Below, one piece after another: positions 48,506-57,043 of a stretch of DNA of 64,000 nucleotides. The notes beneath the pieces are model-generated. The model had not been told where the DNA came from and did no database searches. It was given only the letters and a program-made list of their open reading frames with translations. Made by a program: the position numbers and the translations under genes. The stretch's first letter is position 1, and each line of letters opens with the position of its first letter. Source of the DNA: Starkeya sp. ORNL1 (GTDB taxonomy: Bacteria > Pseudomonadota > Alphaproteobacteria > Rhizobiales > Xanthobacteraceae); contig NZ_CP048834.1 in assembly GCF_012971745.1 (NCBI RefSeq), positions 2,046,001 through 2,110,000 of the forward strand, read 5' to 3'.

Positions 48506-49804
48506 TCAGTTGTTGCCGTAGGAGATGCGGTAGATGGCGCCCGACGAGTCGTCCGACACCAGCAGCGAGCCGTCATTCAGCACCGCCACCGACTCCGGAC
48601 GGCCGAGATACTCGCCATTCGCCGTCAGCCAGCCCTCGGCGAACGGCTCCGAGCCCGCCGCCGTGCCGTCATCGTTCAGCCGGGTGAACATCACCCGCGC
48701 GCCGACCGGCTTGGTGCGGTTCCAGGAGCCATGCTGCGCCGAGAAGATGCCGCCGCGATACTTCGCCGGGAACTGGGTGGCGTTATAGAACGTCATGCCG
48801 AGATCGGCGGCGTGGGCGGTCATCTCCACTTGCGGCTTCACCGAATCCGCCGGCGGGGTCTGGTCCTTGTATTCGACGGTGCGGGTGGAACCGCCGCCGA
48901 AATACGGGAAGCCGAAGGTCTGGCCAGCCTTCACCGCGCGGTTGATCTCGCCCGGCGGGATGTCGTCACCCATGCCGTCCACCTGGTTGTCGGTGAACCA
49001 CAAGGTCTTGTCCTTCGGGTTGAAGTCCATGCCGACCGAATTGCGGATGCCCCAGGAATAGACTTCGCGGTTCTTGCCGTCGCGGTCCATGCGCACGATG
49101 CCGCCGATGCCGGTCTTCTGGTAGAGGTCGAACTTCTCCTGGGCAAACACGTTGAAGGGCTGGCCAAGCGTTATATAGAGCTTGTCGTCCGGCCCGATTT
49201 TGCAGACGCGGGCGGTGTGGTTGTAGGATTCCTCGGCCTTGGGAATGAGGTCGCCCTGCTTCACCACGCTGAAGGCGGCAACATCGGGCCCCTCATAGAA
49301 GAACTCGGCGGCCGGGAAGAGCAGCACACGGTTCTGCTCGGCGACGAACAGGAAGCCGTCCTTGGAGAAGCACACGCCGTTCGGCAGCTTGAAGCTCACC
49401 GACGGCGCGAACACCTTCACCTCGTCGGCGGTGCGGTCCTTGTCGCGGTCGGTCACTGCCCAGACCTTGTTCTTGCGGGTGCCGACGAAGACCACGCCGG
49501 TGGTCGGGCCGACCGCCATTTCGCGCGCATCCGGCACGATCGCATAGAGCGAGATCTTGAAGCCGTCGGGCAGCTTGATGCCGGACAGCGTCTTCTTCAG
49601 CGCATCCGCCTTGGGCCCGGTCTGCGGCACCGTCTCCATATCCATCGACGCGCCGGTCGACTGGAAATTGGAGAGCTTCTCCATATTGTCGGTGGCTTGT
49701 GCCAATACCGAAGTCGGAGCCCCGACCGAGATCAGCACGGTGGCGAGCATGGTGGAAGCCAGCAGCGAGGCTGCCGGCAGCCAGCGGCGCCGGTTGTCAG
49801 TCAT
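48506..49804 (-). CDS. PQQ-dependent sorbosone dehydrogenase-like protein
   Basis: A 432-residue secreted beta-propeller oxidoreductase from the ATG at 49804. The signal peptide (about residues 1-35) ends SVLAQA. The glucose/sorbosone dehydrogenase fold is shown by GFKISLYAIVPDAREMAVGP, KLPNGVCFSKDGFLFVAEQN, VYSWGIRNSVGMDFNP and FSAQHGSWNRTKPVGARV. Such enzymes oxidise sugars or aldehydes in the periplasm with PQQ and pass electrons to cytochrome c, encoded next downstream. No PQQ biosynthesis genes are in this window. Confidence 0.87.
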   Translation of the reverse strand: MTDNRRRWLPAASLLASTMLATVLISVGAPTSVLAQATDNMEKLSNFQSTGASMDMETVPQTGPKADALKKTLSGIKLPDGFKISLYAIVPDAREMAVGPTTGVVFVGTRKNKVWAVTDRDKDRTADEVKVFAPSVSFKLPNGVCFSKDGFLFVAEQNRVLLFPAAEFFYEGPDVAAFSVVKQGDLIPKAEESYNHTARVCKIGPDDKLYITLGQPFNVFAQEKFDLYQKTGIGGIVRMDRDGKNREVYSWGIRNSVGMDFNPKDKTLWFTDNQVDGMGDDIPPGEINRAVKAGQTFGFPYFGGGSTRTVEYKDQTPPADSVKPQVEMTAHAADLGMTFYNATQFPAKYRGGIFSAQHGSWNRTKPVGARVMFTRLNDDGTAAGSEPFAEGWLTANGEYLGRPESVAVLNDGSLLVSDDSSGAIYRISYGNN

Positions 49805-50039
49805 GTGTATTCCTCCCAAGCGTTCGAGCCTCGTACGGGCTCGTTAACGCAGGCACGCTAGCATGACACCTCGCAAGGTTAAGTCAGACTGTATGACCTA
49901 ATGATCCTTTTTCGTTGCGGCACTTAAAAATAAAGATTTCCTAAGAACGCTGCGTAATAGCCGGCTACTACAATGGAATTACTAAAATATCGAATTTCGT
50001 GACGATTGCGGGACTTCAAGAGGCGATGCCCTGCTTGAG

Positions 50040-50136
50040 CATCCTTCGAGGCTCGCGGCGCTCGCGCCTCAGGATGAGGTTGATCTGGAAGAGACCTCAT
50101 CCTGAGGTGCCGGCCGCCGGCCGGCCTCGAAGGATG
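50040..50136. repeat. Dispersed palindromic repeat, family A, copy 14
   Basis: Canonical order; left inner stem GCTCGCGGCGCTCGC, right inner stem CCGGCCGCCGGCCGG. The remainder of the gap 49805-50239 is A/T-rich (49880-50000) without a gene; it must hold the promoters of the divergent sorbosone dehydrogenase and exporter genes. Confidence 0.9.
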
Positions 50137-50239
50137 CTGAAGCAAAGCAGCCCCGACTCTTTCCACACCGTCTCTTAGCAAAATCCTGCTATGGGGCTGC
50201 AGTCCCGCAGTGCACAGGCGGGTACAAAGGCCGCCTCGC

Positions 50240-51166
50240 GTGACGATCTACCTGCCGATCGCCGAGCTTCCGGTGAACATCTTCACCCTCCTCGCCATGG
50301 GGATCGCGGTGGGCTTCATCTCGGGCATGTTCGGGGTGGGCGGCGGCTTCCTGATGACGCCGCTGCTGATCTTCCTCGGCGTGCCCCCTGCCGTCGCCGT
50401 CGCCAGCGTCTCCACCCATATGGCGGCGTCCTCCTTCTCCGGCGTGCTGAGCTATCGGCGACGGCGCCTTGTGGACTACCAGTTGGGCGGCGTACTGCTC
50501 AGCGGCGGCATGGTGGGCACGTTCGCCGGCGTCCTCACCTTCATGGTGCTGCGCCGCTATGGCCAGCTCGATCTGGTCATAGCCGTCTCCTACATCACGC
50601 TGCTGGGGGCCATCGGCGCGCTGATGGTCAGCGAAAGCCTGCGCGCACTGATCCGCAACTGGCGCGGCGAGACGGAGGAGGTGCGCCGGCCCGGCACCCA
50701 TGCCTGGTTCCTGCGCCTCCCCTTCAAGATGCGCTTCCGCCAGTCCCGGCTCTATGTGTCGGTGATCCCGGTGGTCGTCATCGGCTTTTCCATCGGCCTG
50801 CTCGGCGCGCTGATGGGCATTGGCGGCGGCTTCCTGCTGGTGCCGGCGCTGATCTATCTCCTGCGCGTGCCCACGCTGATCTCGGTCGGCACCTCGCTGA
50901 TGCTGACGCTTGCCACCATGCTGGCGGCAATATTGATGCATGCGGTGCTGAACCAGACGGTCGATGCCGTACTCGGGCTGGTGCTGATGGTCGGCGGCAC
51001 CATCGGCTCGCAATTCGGCGCCCGCGCCGGCCAGTCGATGAAGGCGGAGAATCTGCGGCTGTTGCTCGGCATATTGGTGCTCTCGGTCGGGGTGCGTGTC
51101 GCCATCGACCAGACCTCCCGCCCGGCCGACCTCTATGCCGTCACCCTTGACGGGCGCCCGCAATGA
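50240..51166 (+). CDS. TauE/SafE-family sulfite/organosulfonate exporter
   Basis: A 308-residue membrane protein from the GTG at 50240 (VTIYLPIAELPVNIFTLLAM). About eight helices in two repeats carry the twin motifs GFISGMFGVGGGFLMTPLL (near residue 25) and IGLLGALMGIGGGFLLVPAL (near 195), the signature of the TauE/SafE family of anion exporters. It overlaps the next gene by 4 bases (ATGA). The TIGR02186-type partner suggests a conserved two-gene membrane system; the substrate is unknown. Confidence 0.88.
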   Translation: MTIYLPIAELPVNIFTLLAMGIAVGFISGMFGVGGGFLMTPLLIFLGVPPAVAVASVSTHMAASSFSGVLSYRRRRLVDYQLGGVLLSGGMVGTFAGVLTFMVLRRYGQLDLVIAVSYITLLGAIGALMVSESLRALIRNWRGETEEVRRPGTHAWFLRLPFKMRFRQSRLYVSVIPVVVIGFSIGLLGALMGIGGGFLLVPALIYLLRVPTLISVGTSLMLTLATMLAAILMHAVLNQTVDAVLGLVLMVGGTIGSQFGARAGQSMKAENLRLLLGILVLSVGVRVAIDQTSRPADLYAVTLDGRPQ

Positions 51167-51924
51167 GGTGGCTCGCGCTGCTCACCCTTCTGCTTGCGGC
51201 CGCGCCGGCCCGCGCCGAGGAACTGGTGCTCTCGCTCTCCAAGCCGCGCGTCACCATCACCTCGAGCTTCGCCGGCGAGCCGATCGCGCTGTTCGGCGTG
51301 ATCCAGCGCGACAACACCACCGCGCCGGACCGGGCCTATGATGTCGTCGTCACCGTGCGCGGGCCGAATGCGCGCTTCGTCACCTGGCGCAAGCAGCGCG
51401 TGCTCGGGCTGTGGATGAACACCGAAAGCCGCACCTTCCTCGCCGCGCCCTCCTATCTCGCGGTGCTGAGCAATCGCGAGCCGGCTTTGATGGCGCCCGC
51501 CGAGATCCTGCGGCAGGAGCAGGCCGGCTTCGCCAATAACCACCTGCTGCAACGCCTCACCACCGATTATGCCGATGTGGTCGAGGGCGACCCGTTCCGG
51601 CAGGCGTTCCTTCGAGTGAAGCAGGCGCAGGGGCTATATTATGAGCGTCCGACCGGGGTGGAATTCATCGCGCCGCGGGTGTTCCGCACCACCATTCCGA
51701 TTCCCGGCACCGCGCCGGTCGGCACCTATCAGGTGGTGGTGAAGGTGTTCGCCGGCGGCGAGATGATCAAGCAGGGCACGACGACGCTCGAAGTCGCCAA
51801 GGTCGATTTCGAGCAGACCGTGGCGACCGCCGCCCGCGACCATGCCTGGCTCTACGGGCTGGTGACCGCGCTCGGCGCGCTGGCGGTGGGTTTCGCGGCG
51901 AATCTGGCGTTCCGGCGGGATTGA
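51163..51924 (+). CDS. TIGR02186-family membrane-anchored protein
   Basis: A 253-residue protein with a signal peptide (MRWLALLTLLLAAAPARA), an Ig-like beta-rich periplasmic domain with paired motifs LSLSKPRVTITSSFAGEPIA and TWRKQRVLGLWMNTESRTFL, and a C-terminal membrane helix (about 229-250). This is the TIGR02186 family, normally found immediately after a TauE/SafE exporter gene, as here with a 4-base overlap. Probably an accessory subunit of the exporter; mechanism unknown. Confidence 0.87.
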   Translation: MRWLALLTLLLAAAPARAEELVLSLSKPRVTITSSFAGEPIALFGVIQRDNTTAPDRAYDVVVTVRGPNARFVTWRKQRVLGLWMNTESRTFLAAPSYLAVLSNREPALMAPAEILRQEQAGFANNHLLQRLTTDYADVVEGDPFRQAFLRVKQAQGLYYERPTGVEFIAPRVFRTTIPIPGTAPVGTYQVVVKVFAGGEMIKQGTTTLEVAKVDFEQTVATAARDHAWLYGLVTALGALAVGFAANLAFRRD

Positions 51925-51940
51925 GGGCGCTCGGCTTGAG

Positions 51941-52046
51941 CATCCTTCGAGGCCCGGCTTTGCCGGGCACCTCAGGATGAGGTCGTTCTTTTAAACAACG
52001 AAGAACCTCATCCTGAGGTGCCGACCGCAGGTCGGCCTCGAAGGAT
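51941..52046. repeat. Dispersed palindromic repeat, family A, copy 15
   Basis: Canonical order; the right half ends GAAGGATATTC rather than GAAGGATG. Left inner stem CCCGGCTTTGCCGGG, right inner stem CCGACCGCAGGTCGG. It ends 27 bp before the dmeR operator. Confidence 0.9.
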
Positions 52047-52072
52047 ATTCACGCGGAGCACCTCTTGCGAGA

Positions 52073-52091
52073 TATAGGGTACCCCCCTATA
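52073..52091. promoter_or_regulatory. Operator of dmeRF
   Basis: TATAGGG-TACCC-CCCTATA is a perfect inverted repeat with 7-bp arms and a C-rich centre, ending 8 bp before the dmeR ATG. G/C-tract sites flanked by TA bases are what RcnR/CsoR-family repressors bind. The regulator encoded next is of that family. Confidence 0.75.
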
Positions 52092-52099
52092 CTAAGCGC

Positions 52100-52378
52100 A
52101 TGTCGCACACCGTCAAGGAGAAGAGCCGCCTGATCGCTCGGGTGCGTCGCATCAAGGGGCAGATCGAGGCGGTGGAGCGGGCGCTGGAGGCGGAGATCGG
52201 CTGCGCCGATGTGCTCCAGCTGGTCGCCTCGGTCCGCGGGGCGGTCAACGGGCTCACCATTGAGCTGGTCGAGGATCATATCCGCCACCACGTCGTCGAC
52301 CCGGCCCGCGAGCCCGATCCGGAAAAGGCGCAGGGCGCCGCCGAACTGATCGAAGTGGTGCGCACCTATCTCAAATAG
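52100..52378 (+). CDS. dmeR: RcnR/CsoR-family Ni/Co-responsive repressor DmeR
   Basis: A 92-residue all-helical repressor. The metal ligands His3, Cys35, His60 and His64 are all present and match the W-X-Y-Z set of RcnR, the nickel/cobalt sensor, rather than the copper set of CsoR. MSHTVKEKSRLIARVRRIKG and IGCADVLQLVASVRGAVNGL are the family signatures. It lies 19 bp upstream of the efflux gene dmeF and just behind a palindromic operator. In Rhizobium the DmeR-DmeF pair handles Co and Ni excess; binding metal would release DNA and allow transcription. Confidence 0.9.
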   Translation: MSHTVKEKSRLIARVRRIKGQIEAVERALEAEIGCADVLQLVASVRGAVNGLTIELVEDHIRHHVVDPAREPDPEKAQGAAELIEVVRTYLK

Positions 52379-52397
52379 CAGCGCAGGCAGAGAGATC

Positions 52398-53336
52398 ATG
52401 ACCGACAGCACTCTGGCGCCGGGCGCCACGCACAGCCACGTCTTCCTCGGCGGCGACCACGCCCGCAATGAGCGCCGCACCTGGCTGGTGATCGCGCTCA
52501 CCGCCACCATGATGGTGGCCGAGATCACTGCCGGCAGCCTGTTCGGCTCGATGGCGCTGATCGCCGATGGCTGGCACATGTCGACCCATGCCGGCGCCAT
52601 GCTGATCAGCGCGCTGGCCTATCGCTTCGCCCGCCAGCACGCGCACGATCCGCGCTTCACCTTCGGTACCGGGCGGGTCGGCGAACTCGCCGGCTTTGCC
52701 AGCGCCATCGTGCTCGCCCTCATCGCGCTGCTGATCGCCTGGGAGAGCTTCCTGCGGCTTACCAGCCCGGTGCCGATCGCCTTCGGTGACGCCATCCTCG
52801 TCGCCGCGGTCGGGCTCGGCGTGAACCTGGTCTGCGCCTGGCTGTTGAGGGACGATCACAGCCACCACCATGACCACGATCATGGCCATGCGCACGCCCA
52901 TGGTGGCCACGCCCATGACAGCAACATCCGCGCTGCCTATCTGCATGTACTGGCGGACGCGCTGACCTCGATCCTCGCCATCGCCGCACTCGCTGCCGGC
53001 AGCCTCTATGGCTGGCTGTGGCTGGACCCGATGATCGGCATTGTCGGCGCGCTGGTCATTGCCCGCTGGTCGTGGGGGCTGATCCGCGATGCCGGCGGCG
53101 TGCTGGTGGATTACGTGCCCGAGCGCGAGGAACTGCCCGGCGAGATTCGCGCCGCCATCGAGGGCGGCAACGAGACCATCACCGATCTGCATGTCTGGCA
53201 GGTCGGGCCCGGCCACCATGCGGCGATCGTCGTCGTGGCTTCCTCGGCGCCGCAGCCGCCCGCCGCCTACAAGGCCAAGCTCGCGCATTTGCACGAGCTG
53301 TCGCATGTGACGATCGAGGTGAGCCGGGCGGCGTGA
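52398..53336 (+). CDS. dmeF: Cation diffusion facilitator DmeF (Co/Ni efflux)
   Basis: A 312-residue CDF transporter with six helices. The metal site in helix II is MALIADGWHMSTHAGAML and in helix V is YLHVLADALTSILAI. The cytosolic loop (about residues 152-173) is very His-rich (DDHSHHHDHDHGHAHAHGGH), and the C-terminal cytosolic domain has TDLHVWQVGPGHHAAIV. HWH-type substitutions (GWHMSTHAG) fit DmeF, which exports cobalt and nickel by proton antiport. Cotranscribed with dmeR. Confidence 0.9.
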   Translation: MTDSTLAPGATHSHVFLGGDHARNERRTWLVIALTATMMVAEITAGSLFGSMALIADGWHMSTHAGAMLISALAYRFARQHAHDPRFTFGTGRVGELAGFASAIVLALIALLIAWESFLRLTSPVPIAFGDAILVAAVGLGVNLVCAWLLRDDHSHHHDHDHGHAHAHGGHAHDSNIRAAYLHVLADALTSILAIAALAAGSLYGWLWLDPMIGIVGALVIARWSWGLIRDAGGVLVDYVPEREELPGEIRAAIEGGNETITDLHVWQVGPGHHAAIVVVASSAPQPPAAYKAKLAHLHELSHVTIEVSRAA

Positions 53337-53358
53337 TTGCTGAGGCGCACTGCTTCAA

Positions 53359-53456
53359 CATCCTTCGAGGCCGCTTCGCGGCACCTCAGGATGAGGCTCA
53401 TCTGAAAAAGACGACCTCATCCTGAGGTGCCCGGCAAAGCCGGGCCTCGAAGGATG
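53359..53456. repeat. Dispersed palindromic repeat, family A, copy 16
   Basis: Canonical order; left inner stem CCGCTTCGCGG, right inner stem CCCGGCAAAGCCGGG. It separates the convergent dmeF and atzE-like genes. Confidence 0.9.
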
Positions 53457-53474
53457 CTCACGCAGAACGCCGGC

Positions 53475-54899
53475 CTAAACCACCGGCGCCAGCGCGTACG
53501 CCACCCCCGCCGCCTCAAGCACCGCCGCCGCCCTGAGCGCCGCATCCTCGCGCCACGGCGCGGCGATGAGCTGGACCGCGATCGGCAGCGTACCCGGCGT
53601 CGGTATCGGCGCCGCCACCACCGGCAGGCCGATGAAAGAGATGGGCTGGGTGTAGATGCCGATGTTCGGGCGCACCAGCATCTCCTTGCCGTCGAGCACG
53701 AAGCTCTTCTGGCCGATTTCCGGAGCCGGCACCGGCGTCGCCGGGGCGATCAGCACGTCCCACTCGGCCATGATCGCCAGCACGCGGTCGCGATACCAGC
53801 GGCGGAACTTCTGCGCCTTGACGATCCAGGAGCCGGGCAGCACCGCGCCGGCCAGCAGCCGCTCACGCACCGCCGGATCGAAATCGAGCGGGCGCTCGCG
53901 CAGCCGGTCGAGATGGAGCGAAGCGCCTTCCGCCATGGAGATGACATAGGCCGCGGCGCGGGCGCGCTCGACTTCCGGCAACTCGATGGTCGCGGTCGCA
54001 CCAAGCGCGGACGCCGCGCGGGCCACGGCGTCATAGGCCTGGGGCGTGCCCTGCCGGGCGAACCAGCCGCCGAGCACGGCGATGCGCAGGCCGTCGGCGC
54101 CATGCGACAGGCTGGGCGAGACCGGCGCCGCCGGCACCTGCGCGCTGGCCGCATCGTCCGGATCATGGCCGAGCAGCGCGTCATAGCTGGCGGCGAGATC
54201 TTGGACATTGCGGGCGAAGGGGCCGAGATGGTCGAAGCTGGCGACGAACGGGAAGCTGCGCGCCCGCGACAGCCGCCCATAAGTCGGCTTCAGCCCGAAT
54301 ATGCCGCAGAAGGAGGACGGCACCCGGATCGAGCCATTGGTGTCGGAGCCGAGCGAGAGCGGCACCAGCCGCCCGCCGACCGCCGCACCGGAGCCGCCGG
54401 ACGAGCCGCCGGTCATGTGCGTCGGGTCGTGCGGGTTGCGCGAGGGGCCGTCATGCAGGTTCTCGCCGGTGAAATCATAGGCGTACTCGCCCATATTCAG
54501 GGCGCCGACGCACACCGCCCCGGCAGCGGTGAGCTTCTCCACCAGCGCCGCGTCGCGCGCGGCGGGCGGATGGTCGCGATTGATCTTCGAGCCGGCGAGC
54601 GTCGGCAGGCCCTCCAGATCGAACAGGTTCTTCACCGCGAACGGCACCCCGGCCAGAGCGCCGAGCGCCCTGCCCTCGGCCCGCGCGCTATCCACCGCGT
54701 CGGCCTCGCGCAGCGCGCGCTCCGTGGTGACCGCGGTGAAGGCGTTGAGCACCGGGTTGAGCGCGGCGATACGCGCCAGTGTCGCTTCCGTCACCGCGCG
54801 GGCGCTGACCTTGCCTTCGCGCACCGCCGCCGCGATGGCGAGCGCGGAATCCTTTGCGAGCAGTTCGGCGACGGTCTCGTCCGACACCGCGGCGCTCAC
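53475..54899 (-). CDS. atzE: AtzE-type amidase (1-carboxybiuret hydrolase family)
   Basis: A 474-residue amidase-signature enzyme. The catalytic Lys is in GVPFAVKNLFDLEG, the cis-Ser and Ser in MTGGSSGGSGAAVGG, and the conserved GSDTNGSIRVPSSFCGIFGL follows. AtzE works with the small subunit AtzG, which is encoded just upstream with a 4-base overlap, so the AtzE assignment rests on both sequence and partner. In cyanurate degradation this enzyme hydrolyses 1-carboxybiuret. No cyanurate hydrolase gene is near, so the physiological substrate may differ. Confidence 0.87.
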   Translation of the reverse strand: MSAAVSDETVAELLAKDSALAIAAAVREGKVSARAVTEATLARIAALNPVLNAFTAVTTERALREADAVDSARAEGRALGALAGVPFAVKNLFDLEGLPTLAGSKINRDHPPAARDAALVEKLTAAGAVCVGALNMGEYAYDFTGENLHDGPSRNPHDPTHMTGGSSGGSGAAVGGRLVPLSLGSDTNGSIRVPSSFCGIFGLKPTYGRLSRARSFPFVASFDHLGPFARNVQDLAASYDALLGHDPDDAASAQVPAAPVSPSLSHGADGLRIAVLGGWFARQGTPQAYDAVARAASALGATATIELPEVERARAAAYVISMAEGASLHLDRLRERPLDFDPAVRERLLAGAVLPGSWIVKAQKFRRWYRDRVLAIMAEWDVLIAPATPVPAPEIGQKSFVLDGKEMLVRPNIGIYTQPISFIGLPVVAAPIPTPGTLPIAVQLIAAPWREDAALRAAAVLEAAGVAYALAPVV

Positions 54900-55090
54900 G
54901 GCTGGTACACCGGGGCCGGCTCGGCCTCGTCCTCCAGCGGGAAGTCGAGCACCAGGTCGGCCATGCCGGCGGCAATGCCGAGATGTACCAGCACCCGCTC
55001 GCGCAATTCCGCTTCGAGCGGCAGCCGCACCACCGCTAGCGCGGCATCGAGGAAGGCCCCGAGATCCGGGGTCGGCGGCTGCACATTCAT
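54896..55090 (-). CDS. atzG: AtzG-like small subunit (DUF4089)
   Basis: A 64-residue protein from the ATG at 55090 (MNVQPPTPDLGAFLDAALAV). It is helical, with LPLEAELRERVLVHLGIAAG and a C-terminal acidic tail LVLDFPLEDEAEPAPVYQP, the DUF4089/AtzG pattern. AtzG forms a heterotetramer with AtzE and resembles GatC in its role. It overlaps atzE by 4 bases. A longer reading to 55123 adds residues without family character. Confidence 0.85.
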   Translation of the reverse strand: MNVQPPTPDLGAFLDAALAVVRLPLEAELRERVLVHLGIAAGMADLVLDFPLEDEAEPAPVYQP

Positions 55091-55140
55091 GATCGGCTCT
55101 CGAGAAACTGGCACGTGATTCACTCTTTAATTCGCGACGT

Positions 55141-55244
55141 CATCCTGGGGCGCCGCGCAGCGGCCTCGAAGGATACCCGCCCCAGATGGCCGACCTCTGC
55201 TTGAGCATCCTTCGAGGCCCGCTGGAGCTCGCACCTCAGGATGA
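55141..55244. repeat. Family A repeat halves in inverted order (copy 17)
   Basis: A decayed right half (CATCCTGGGGCGCCGCG ... CTCGAAGGATA, 55141-55174) precedes a left half (CATCCTTCGAGG ... CTCAGGATGAC, 55206-55244), the reverse of the usual order. It lies upstream of atzG and before tRNA-His. Confidence 0.82.
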
Positions 55245-55359
55245 CGTGGCAGACCCAACATACAGGAACCGTGCCATGGTATGATGGCCGCAGTGGAATG
55301 TGACGCATCGGCCTTGCAAAGCAGGATCGCCTTGCGTAGGTTCCGCGCCGTTCTGGCAT

Positions 55360-55436
55360 GCAGCTGTAGCTCAGTTGGTTAGAGCGCCGGTCTGTGGAAC
55401 CGGAGGTCGGTGGTTCGAGCCCACCCAGCTGTACCA
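55360..55436 (+). tRNA. tRNA-His (GTG)
   Basis: A 77-base tRNA gene with an encoded CCA. The acceptor stem GCAGCTG pairs with CAGCTGT, the D arm is GCTCAGTTGGTTAGAGC, the anticodon stem CCGGT/ACCGG holds the loop CTGTGGA with anticodon GTG (55394-55396), and the T arm is GGTGGTTCGAGCCCACC. The discriminator base is A73, the first pair is G1-U72, and the base before G1 is T, so there is no encoded G-1 opposite C73. That is the reported alphaproteobacterial form of tRNA-His. Confidence 0.95.
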
Positions 55437-55521
55437 AGCAATCGTGGATCTGCGAGCGGCGCTTGCCGCGCGCCGTCAGCGCTGCAATGCGCGTCGAGAA
55501 CGGTCCTCGCATCGGCGCTGT

Positions 55522-56724
55522 CTACGGAAGCGCGATCAGCATCAGGTAGGCCACGAAGACCACGAGATGGACGGCTCCGGTCAATACCGTCGTGCGTCCG
55601 GTCCCGAAGCTGATCATGCTGATGGCGAGAGCGAGCATCAGGAGGACGGTGTCACCGGGACCGAGGCCGAGCGTCAACTCGCTGCCGGTGAAAAGGCTCA
55701 CCGCGGCCACGACCGGCACGGTGAGCCCGATCGTGGCGCAGGCCGACCCGAGCGCGATGTTGAGGCTGCGCTGCAACTCGTTTCCGAGCGATGCCCGAAT
55801 CGCCGCCACGGTTTCCGGCATCAGCACAAGCGTGGCGATGAAGGCGCCGATAACCGCATCCTTCTGGCCGAAATTGAAATCGACGAGGGCGTCCTCCAGC
55901 CCGGACGCGACATATTCGGCAAGCAGCACGATGCCGATCAGGCCAACCGCCAGCAACAGCGCGCTCCTGGCAAGGCTACCGCCCATGACCGCCGGGGCAT
56001 GGTGCCTCGATTGCGGTTCGTCGAGGAAGTCGTCGCGATGCCGTGTCATCTGCGCGAAGACGAAACTGCCATACAGGAGAAGACAGAGCGTGCTCACGAA
56101 GACAAGCTGCACGTCGGAGTACAGGCCGATCCCTGCGGTCAGCGTATAGTCCGGCAGTATGAGCGTCAGCACGGACAATGCGACGACCACGGCAAGCAAC
56201 GCGCTGGTGCCCTGGCGTTTGAGATCCTGATGGACGTGCCGCCAGCCGCCGACGGTGAGACATACGCCAAGTATGCCGGCACAGACGATCATCACCGTCG
56301 AGAACACCGATTCACGCGCAAGCGTCGGATTTGGCACGCCGCTCAACATGACCGAGACGATGACCGAAGCCTCGATCACGGTCACCGAAAGGGTGAGCAC
56401 CAGCGTTCCGTAGGGCTCGCCGATCCTGTGCGCGACGGCTTCGGCATGCCCCTGGACGGCGAACACCAGCCAGAACACCCAGGCGAGCGCCAGCAGGGTC
56501 AGGGCGATCTCGACCGCATTCGGCAGATGGCCAAAAACAGAATCCTTGAGACCGAGCAGAATGCCGAGCGCCAGCGCGGCAATGGGGCTGAGAACCGCCG
56601 AAATCCATCTTGTATTGACTGCCTCCTGATCGGGAGGCGTCCTGTCGAGCGTTTCCTGGGACACAGCTGCCGCCTGCTCCCCGGCCGCTCGTGGCGGCAA
56701 ATGCTCGATTTCATCGGCGGTCAT
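55522..56724 (-). CDS. chaA: Calcium/sodium-proton antiporter ChaA family
   Basis: A 400-residue CaCA-superfamily antiporter with about eleven helices after a hydrophilic N-terminus of about 40 residues. The two alpha repeats carry acidic residues in GEPYGTLVLTLSVTVIEASV and in AFIATLVLMPETVAAIRASL, followed by NELQRSLNIALGSACATIGL. ChaA exports Ca2+ or Na+/K+ in exchange for protons at high pH or salt. The 180 bp upstream (56725-56905) contain only a small CCGGAGC/GCTCCGG stem. Confidence 0.9.
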   Translation of the reverse strand: MTADEIEHLPPRAAGEQAAAVSQETLDRTPPDQEAVNTRWISAVLSPIAALALGILLGLKDSVFGHLPNAVEIALTLLALAWVFWLVFAVQGHAEAVAHRIGEPYGTLVLTLSVTVIEASVIVSVMLSGVPNPTLARESVFSTVMIVCAGILGVCLTVGGWRHVHQDLKRQGTSALLAVVVALSVLTLILPDYTLTAGIGLYSDVQLVFVSTLCLLLYGSFVFAQMTRHRDDFLDEPQSRHHAPAVMGGSLARSALLLAVGLIGIVLLAEYVASGLEDALVDFNFGQKDAVIGAFIATLVLMPETVAAIRASLGNELQRSLNIALGSACATIGLTVPVVAAVSLFTGSELTLGLGPGDTVLLMLALAISMISFGTGRTTVLTGAVHLVVFVAYLMLIALP

Positions 56725-56905
56725 GTCAAAATCCTCGCACCTGGCCGCCGCTAGAGGTCTATCCCGGCTTGCCGCCGTCTTCCATACAGCGGCTCCTGGG
56801 CGAAACGCGCCGCACTCAGGGTCGCGGACATGGAAGCTGTCCGAATCCCTGGAGCACTATCTCGCCGCTCGAATGTATCCATCCGGAGCGGATAAGGCTC
56901 CGGCC

Positions 56906-57043
56906 TCACTTCTTCTTCCGCCCGTAATACAGCGTGAACACCACCAGCGCGGCCAGCAGCGCCAGGAGCATGCCCTGCTGCAGATCGGCATGGTCTTCGA
57001 TGAAGGTGTGCGGACGAACCGGTGCTTCGGTCGATTCATTCAT
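56906..57043 (-). CDS. 45-aa single-pass membrane protein coupled to the VanZ-like gene
   Basis: MNESTEAPVRPHTFIEDHAD followed by LQQGMLLALLAALVVFTLYY and a GRKKK tail. There is one predicted membrane helix (about residues 24-41) with positive residues after it. Its ATG lies 8 bp inside the 3' end of the VanZ-like gene, which suggests translational coupling. I do not recognise a family. Small size makes this less certain, but the helix plus lysine tail is not what a random frame of GC-rich DNA gives. Confidence 0.55.
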   Translation of the reverse strand: MNESTEAPVRPHTFIEDHADLQQGMLLALLAALVVFTLYYGRKKK

